Below are positions 7,448 through 12,137 of a DNA stretch of 12,137 bases, piece after piece. The stretch lies in assembly GCA_001970855.1 (NCBI GenBank), contig LSSN01000065.1:7087-19223 (forward strand). The letters run 5' to 3'. A program made the position numbers and the translations under genes. Within the stretch, counting starts at the first letter, position 1, and each line of letters begins with the position of its first letter. The notes below the pieces were generated by a model. That model worked only from the letters and a program-made list of their open reading frames with translations. It did no database searches and was not told the origin of the DNA. Source of the stretch: Smittium culicis. Taxonomy: Eukaryota > Kickxellomycota > Harpellomycetes > Harpellales > Legeriomycetaceae.

Positions 7448-7751
7448 TGATTTTTTTACATGTTAATGGTACCTAATGAAATAGATAAATCTAATTAGTT
7501 ATGTTCAAAAATAACTAAACGTAAAATTGTATAATTAGACTTCAAAAAATTAGAAAATATTGATATTTAAATATTAAATTAAATACTTCGTGTATATTAA
7601 ACTTAAAAAAATCAAAAATTATTCACAAAATAGACTTGAATAAATTCAAAAAAATCGTGTTATAAGCAATTGATGCTTTAATTGTGTTATATTTTAATTA
7701 TTTTTCATAATTTTATTTTAGCATATATTTAAACTGATTAAATAAGAGTCA

Positions 7752-7818
7752 ACTTTTGGCAAATCAGAGCTGCGATAGAGTGAAAGGGACATTTTTTTAA
7801 CCCATTTGGTGCAAAAGT
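7752..7818. repeat. Interrupted inverted repeat beside a TTAACCC word
   Basis: ACTTTTG-GC-AAAT (7752-7764) is mirrored by ATTTG-GTG-CAAAAGT (7804-7818), giving twelve paired bases around a small internal loop. TTAACCCATTTGG at 7797-7809 overlaps the right arm and resembles the left end of the MITE family nearby (TTAACCC/TTTACCATTTC). The DNA beyond it does not align with those copies, so this is either an unrelated TTAA element end or coincidence. Confidence 0.3.
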
Positions 7819-7908
7819 GGCAGATGTACACAAAAGGACTAGTACTTATCTACTTAAAGTGAAGTTCTCTGTTCTACGGAGCTTCCATATCATTGCTATC
7901 TAAAGAAA

Positions 7909-8082
7909 ATGGATTCTCTATTTCACTTGACTTCGCCTCACTTTATTTTATTATATTTCATTTCATTTATATTTTCTCTTAATTCAATAATCAAGGGCAG
8001 ATCCGAATATAAAAAAATATTGGTATATAAGAATTCCATCCACCTTGAAATGATCCCACCCAACTTTTTACTAAATAAATAA
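7909..8082 (+). CDS. Small hypothetical protein with an N-terminal hydrophobic segment, 57 aa
   Basis: ATG at 7909-7911 is in a good eukaryotic context (AAAGAAAATGG) and opens 57 codons to TAA at 8080-8082. The frame is also open upstream back to 7858. Residues 12-28 (FILLYFISFIFSLNSII) are hydrophobic and could be a signal peptide or a single membrane anchor. A short basic and polar tail follows (KGRSEYKK...). The 5' part and the DNA before it (7745-7935) are richer in G+C than the surroundings. No family is recognised, and hydrophobic frames arise easily in AT-rich DNA, so this may be chance. Confidence 0.22.
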   Translation: MDSLFHLTSPHFILLYFISFIFSLNSIIKGRSEYKKILVYKNSIHLEMIPPNFLLNK

Positions 8083-10162
8083 TCTTTTAAAAAAAATTAA
8101 AACGTTACTCTCTTTATCTTTAAATAATAAGGTCTTTAAACCCAGGTGATATTAATCTAGGTATACAACAAATAATTGCTATATATATTGACTATTGGTG
8201 TCGATTAGATATTAATACAGCCTAAACTGTAGTTTAAATATTTCAAAGTTCACACAAAAGAGTAGGATGTCGATTTCAGAGAGAAGACATATCAAATAAT
8301 AATTATTACAATAATTAATACCAATATTCTGCGATAAAGTCAAATATTTTTAACCTCTATTTTTTATAAATTTATATTTCATACTAAAGCCCAAAAAATA
8401 ATCCATGGTTTTAAAACTCTAGGCGGAGAAATGTGAAAATCTCCAAAACATGCTGAATTAGCTGTAAATTATAAATTAATTGTATATATTATAAAATATT
8501 TTCTTTTTAATTTAACTTTAAAACGTATTGTATTAATCTAGTCATTATAATGAAATAATATTGAAATAAACTATAAATAGTTACTTGATATTTCTTTAAT
8601 TAAAAAAATGATAAAACCATAAAGTTTAAATATATAAAAATTTTGTATAAAATTATCGAAAGTTGATTTAAATGCAATAATATATCATTTAAACATTGTA
8701 AATTAATAAAAAACTGAAATAAATTGTAAATTTTTTATCATATCTAACTGATTTTACACGAAATTGTTAATAGATTATAGTTATATTCTAAAGAAAAAAA
8801 TTTTTTTTACCTTTCTATACAAAAAAAGTACAACAGTTAATTGCTTGTGTACCTTTTTTTCCAAATATTATCATCATTATAGATGAGATTTAGAAAAAGG
8901 TTAAACCACTATATGAATTATTCAATATAGAAAATGCTCTTATTTATCGTATATATTTTTCATTTTTTCATTTGAAAATTACAAATAATCAATAATAATA
9001 TTATTATACAGAATAAACTGCGTAAAATTTTTTTTATTTCTATATATAAATTTAATGATTAATATATATACTCATACCTAAATAATAATAGTATCCAGAT
9101 TAAGTCAATATTATGTTGAAATATAATGACATTTTATTAAAATTATATATAAACTGGGTTTTAATGCAGTTTTTAATTGAATTATGGAATTTTTAGAAGA
9201 AAAATAAATATATTATAAGTTATTTATAGGATTTATTTTTTTTTTTTTAAAAAAAATTTGTATATTAAACGAGTATCAGGCTATCATTTTTATAAAGTAT
9301 TGGATTATTGAATACTTTCTTATTTAGTAAATGAATAGATTTAGTTCAGTTGCTAAATAAATTATTTATGTAATAACTATATAAATTTTCATCATTTTAT
9401 TCTAATAAGGCAACAAAATATGATTGATCTTAATCAGGATCAGCATAAAAATATATAATAAAATTCATAGCTCAAAGATTATATGATGGAAGTAAATTTT
9501 ATATTTTCAAAAGCTTATTAATATAATAGAATTTTTTTTAAAATCAGGATTTAAGGTAATTTTTTATTTTTTGTAGCAAGCAAAGTCTGATACAATTTTT
9601 ATCTTTTATTAAGTTATTTTTTTTTTGCACTCAAACAGGTAAATTAGTCGATTTATAGTTAACTAAAAATTAAAATATAATTGGATAATACATTAAATTG
9701 ATAATAATATTCTTCAGGCAATAAAATAAATTCGTATACCATAAAAAATATTTATTATATAAATCGAATTATATTGATTCTTAAAAAACTATAAAATATT
9801 AAATGTAAAAATTTCTAATATCTAATAATTATATAATAAATAAGAAATCATATTTTACTGTATATATACATAAAAAAGATACCAAGACAAATTTAGAAAT
9901 TTAGTGCAGTTAACTGAAAAGCAAAGGCTGCATGACTTTTTTTCGCTGTAAATAAATTGCATTATTTTTTTAAAGGTTAATTATTTTAATTGATTTTTCA
10001 GTTGATTAGTCATTTTTGAAGAGTGAATATAGACTTTGCTGCTATATTTAACAGTTTTTGAGTTGATTTAGAAAATTAAAGGTAAAGGGGCTTTAGGATG
10101 ATTTCCTCTTATTCCACGTCGATTTCTTATATTAATAACTTAGCTATGATGTAATAATATAT
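8083..10162. other. Two kilobases of very AT-rich DNA without a supported gene
   Basis: I see only short AT-biased frames, A/T palindromes such as 8992-9007, and long T or A runs. No tRNA, rRNA or transposon end is recognisable here. Confidence 0.55.
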
Positions 10163-10190
10163 TACTTGAGCTTCAGCTCAAGTATTTTTT
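10163..10190. repeat. Strong hairpin TACTTGAGCT-TC-AGCTCAAGTA with T6
   Basis: Two perfect ten-base arms (10163-10172 and 10175-10184) flank a two-base centre, and T6 follows at 10185-10190 on the plus strand. It lies about 150 bases beyond the stop codon of the minus-strand transporter gene, so it may lie in or just after that gene's 3' untranslated region. ATTAAA, a common variant polyadenylation word, occurs on the minus strand at 10247-10252 between the two. On the plus strand the stem plus T run looks like an intrinsic or pol III-type stop, but no plus-strand gene precedes it. Confidence 0.6.
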
Positions 10191-10332
10191 GGTCAAAATA
10201 ATCTTTATCATTTAAAAAATTGAGATTCGATAAGGTTAAAGGCATTTTTAATAAATAAAAGAATAATTACATTATAAATAATCTTACAAAATTATGAACA
10301 AGAAAAAGTTATAAAGCGCTAATTGAATATTT
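10191..10332 (-). other. Probable 3' untranslated region of the transporter gene
   Basis: This is AT-rich DNA immediately downstream of the TAG at 10333. ATTAAA on the minus strand (10247-10252) is a plausible weak polyadenylation signal, but no AATAAA is present and the cleavage site cannot be placed. Confidence 0.3.
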
Positions 10333-12135
10333 CTAATTATTTTTTGAGTAAGTTGGTATTTCAGGTAATGAATAATCCTTAATTGAGACATATTCATATG
10401 AATTAATTTTTATCAACCACAACAGAACACCGAAAAAAAATACTATAATCCCGATGAAATTCGAAAGAGATAAAGGGAACTTGAAGAAAATATATCCAAA
10501 TACGAGAAGGATGCAAACTTTAGTCTGCATTAATGCAGAGTAGTTTGAGGGATTAGTATTTGCTAGAAGAAGTGTTGATGTCATGTTGACGCAAGCACCG
10601 AGAGAGGATAACCCCATCACAGCGAAAAATGATATTTTGTTAAATTCATAATTTAACACACCTGTAAGAGACCCTGTTAATGGAAGAAATATTATGTAGA
10701 AGAATCCACAAATAGGGGCGAAGTGACGAATAAATGTCATGGGTTCTGAGGAATATTTGGATAGCAGTAATTTAAACTTGAATATGAAAACTGAATTAGA
10801 TATTATATATATAGCTGATAAAAATACGCCGCTAAGGTCTAGGAATTTGATATCTGAAGAAGGTATTGATGTGTCATAGTTGGATAATAGCACACTTCCA
10901 AGAAATATAATTGAAGCAGATATCCATAGAATTCTACCTGGTTTGAGATTGGACAGTATGACCGAGATCGCAAGAGTTGCAATAGTAGAAGTAGATTTAA
11001 AATGTTGAAAGGTAATTAAAGACTTGGAATTTAATTTCAAGCAATAGTGTTCCAGCACTGAGTTTATAACGAGCCAAAGAGAAAATGTTGCTGTCTTTTG
11101 AAGTGGAATATACTTTGATGTTCTAGTAAATAGCCCAAATCTGTTTGTAAAAATTTCTATAAGAATTGCACTCATAATTTGTGAGAAACCTGAAGTAGCA
11201 AAATAAAAATCAAAGCCAAGATTTTCATCAATGACTTTCATTACTAAAACCCAAAGAATACAAGATAGGAAGAATGATAAACATAGCAAATAAAATTTGA
11301 AATTAGAGTCATTTAAGTAGTCTGAAACTTTAAGATAATGTGCGAAATAGATAATATTCCTTGAGAGGAAAGGATAAGAGTTGATTGAAAGGTCGATTAT
11401 AGGTTTATTCCTATACATATTTTGTGAAGAGCTTTTAAAGATTTTTGATTTTATAATTTTTCTTTTAAAAGGAAAAGAAGGCCATGATGTCGTGGATTTG
11501 AGAAAATTTTTTAGGTTTAAATAGGGGTTATTTGAAGCGGTATCAGGAGAAGAATTTGAATTTGGATAGAAGTCTATGTTTACTTCTGGAGAGAATCTGA
11601 TTGAATTTTTAGCTTTAATAGCAGAGCGTTTTTTAAAATTTTTCATTTTTTTGATATGGTAGCCTTTGTATACGTCGAAGTTTTTAGTTTTTTTGTTTTG
11701 GAATTGGTTGAATGATCTATTTGCTGCAAGCGGAGGAAAAAAATCTATTGAAGAGCGAGTTCCAAGTCGTGTACCAGTAGAGAGGTCGTAGTCAAACCTG
11801 TTATCGAGGATATCATTGCTATATTCTCTAAATTTTTTTTGTATCGAGTCATCCTCAAATAAGCTTTCACTGCTTTGACTAAAATTTTCGGAAAAAGAGG
11901 ATTTGTTTTGAATTTCAAATTTATTCGAGAATTTAGTGTTTGTAATATCGCTAAGTTCTTTGAATATTTTGTAATTTAGATAATCTAGGGAATGTAAAAA
12001 GTTAGGATAATTTTCTGAACTTTCTGTAGCAGTAGAGGTTACAGTTTCGTCTTCAGATAAATCTTCAACATTATTCTTGGTAGATTTCAAATTACTTGTA
12101 TTATTTTTCTTGTATAGGTGCTCGTTCGAGTTGAA
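10333..12135 (-). CDS. Triose-phosphate/nucleotide-sugar-type transporter (DMT superfamily), 5'-partial
   Basis: This reads as a membrane solute transporter of the drug/metabolite superfamily, closest in style to the TPT/SLC35 branch, which exchanges sugar phosphates or nucleotide sugars across Golgi, ER or plastid-type membranes. Counting from the first complete codon (12133-12135), 600 residues are visible before TAG at 10333-10335. Residues 1-275 are Ser/Asn/Lys-rich and look disordered. Ten hydrophobic helices follow, near 279-302, 309-330, 345-365, 373-396, 401-418, 433-455, 466-490, 501-526, 535-552 and 557-575, matching the usual DMT topology. Helix 4 opens with HFKSTSTIATLAISVILS and helix 9 with ALMQTKVCILLVFGYIFF. 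Both carry a lysine (380 and 539) at places where TPT proteins carry substrate-binding basic residues. The frame has no stop up to the window edge and no ATG until 11644-11646, which would discard about 160 residues, so the true start lies beyond 12137. No intron is needed within the visible part. The substrate cannot be assigned. Confidence 0.85.
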   Translation of the reverse strand, partial: FNSNEHLYKKNNTSNLKSTKNNVEDLSEDETVTSTATESSENYPNFLHSLDYLNYKIFKELSDITNTKFSNKFEIQNKSSFSENFSQSSESLFEDDSIQKKFREYSNDILDNRFDYDLSTGTRLGTRSSIDFFPPLAANRSFNQFQNKKTKNFDVYKGYHIKKMKNFKKRSAIKAKNSIRFSPEVNIDFYPNSNSSPDTASNNPYLNLKNFLKSTTSWPSFPFKRKIIKSKIFKSSSQNMYRNKPIIDLSINSYPFLSRNIIYFAHYLKVSDYLNDSNFKFYLLCLSFFLSCILWVLVMKVIDENLGFDFYFATSGFSQIMSAILIEIFTNRFGLFTRTSKYIPLQKTATFSLWLVINSVLEHYCLKLNSKSLITFQHFKSTSTIATLAISVILSNLKPGRILWISASIIFLGSVLLSNYDTSIPSSDIKFLDLSGVFLSAIYIISNSVFIFKFKLLLSKYSSEPMTFIRHFAPICGFFYIIFLPLTGSLTGVLNYEFNKISFFAVMGLSSLGACVNMTSTLLLANTNPSNYSALMQTKVCILLVFGYIFFKFPLSLSNFIGIIVFFFGVLLWLIKINSYEYVSIKDYSLPEIPTYSKNN

Positions 12136-12137
12136 AG

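Noticed and set aside
8992..9007. 16-bp palindrome ATAATAATATTATTAT
   Set aside because: It is made only of A and T in a very AT-rich region, where such palindromes are expected by chance.

Overview
The window looks like nuclear DNA from a compact-gene, very AT-rich eukaryote (roughly a quarter G+C by eye, with long A and T runs). The evidence for a eukaryote is: a retroposed 3' end with an AATAAA signal and an 18-base poly(A) tract, short TTAA-targeted terminal-inverted-repeat elements, a hAT-like transposase relic, and a ten-helix drug/metabolite-superfamily transporter with a long low-complexity N-terminus. The long intronless transporter reading frame with a Ser/Asn/Lys-rich leader would fit an AT-rich fungus or protist. 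I cannot name the lineage from sequence alone.

Layout. Bases 1-503 are the 3' end of a polyadenylated element: a much more G+C-rich block (1-412) holding the tail of an open frame and several tight hairpins, then an AT-rich tail, AATAAA and A18. From 504 to about 5580 the DNA is mostly AT-rich and gene-poor. It contains one well-formed small minus-strand ORF (861-1010, 49 aa, no recognised family), a 12-bp tandem repeat (1500-1543), a possible mini-exon with a 33-base intron (2437-2518) and a 16-bp perfect palindrome (4064-4079). From 5580 to 7820 lies a graveyard of DNA transposons: a hAT-like transposase remnant (5582-5803, possibly also 5838-5930), and two diverged copies of one MITE of about 188 bp at 6056-6244 and 7256-7443. 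These have CCCTTTC-type ends and TTAA-like flanks. A third, decayed right end abuts the first copy across a shared TTAA. Short open frames of higher G+C lie between and after these copies (7046-7171 minus, 7909-8082 plus).

From 8083 to 10332 I see no gene, only a strong 10-bp-arm hairpin at 10163-10184. The right end (10333-12135, minus strand) is the only confident protein gene: a transporter of the triose-phosphate/nucleotide-sugar type. Its frame is still open at the window edge, so its N-terminus lies outside. No operon-like or functional linkage between genes is visible. The window is best read as one transporter gene next to a gene-poor, transposon-derived intergenic region.
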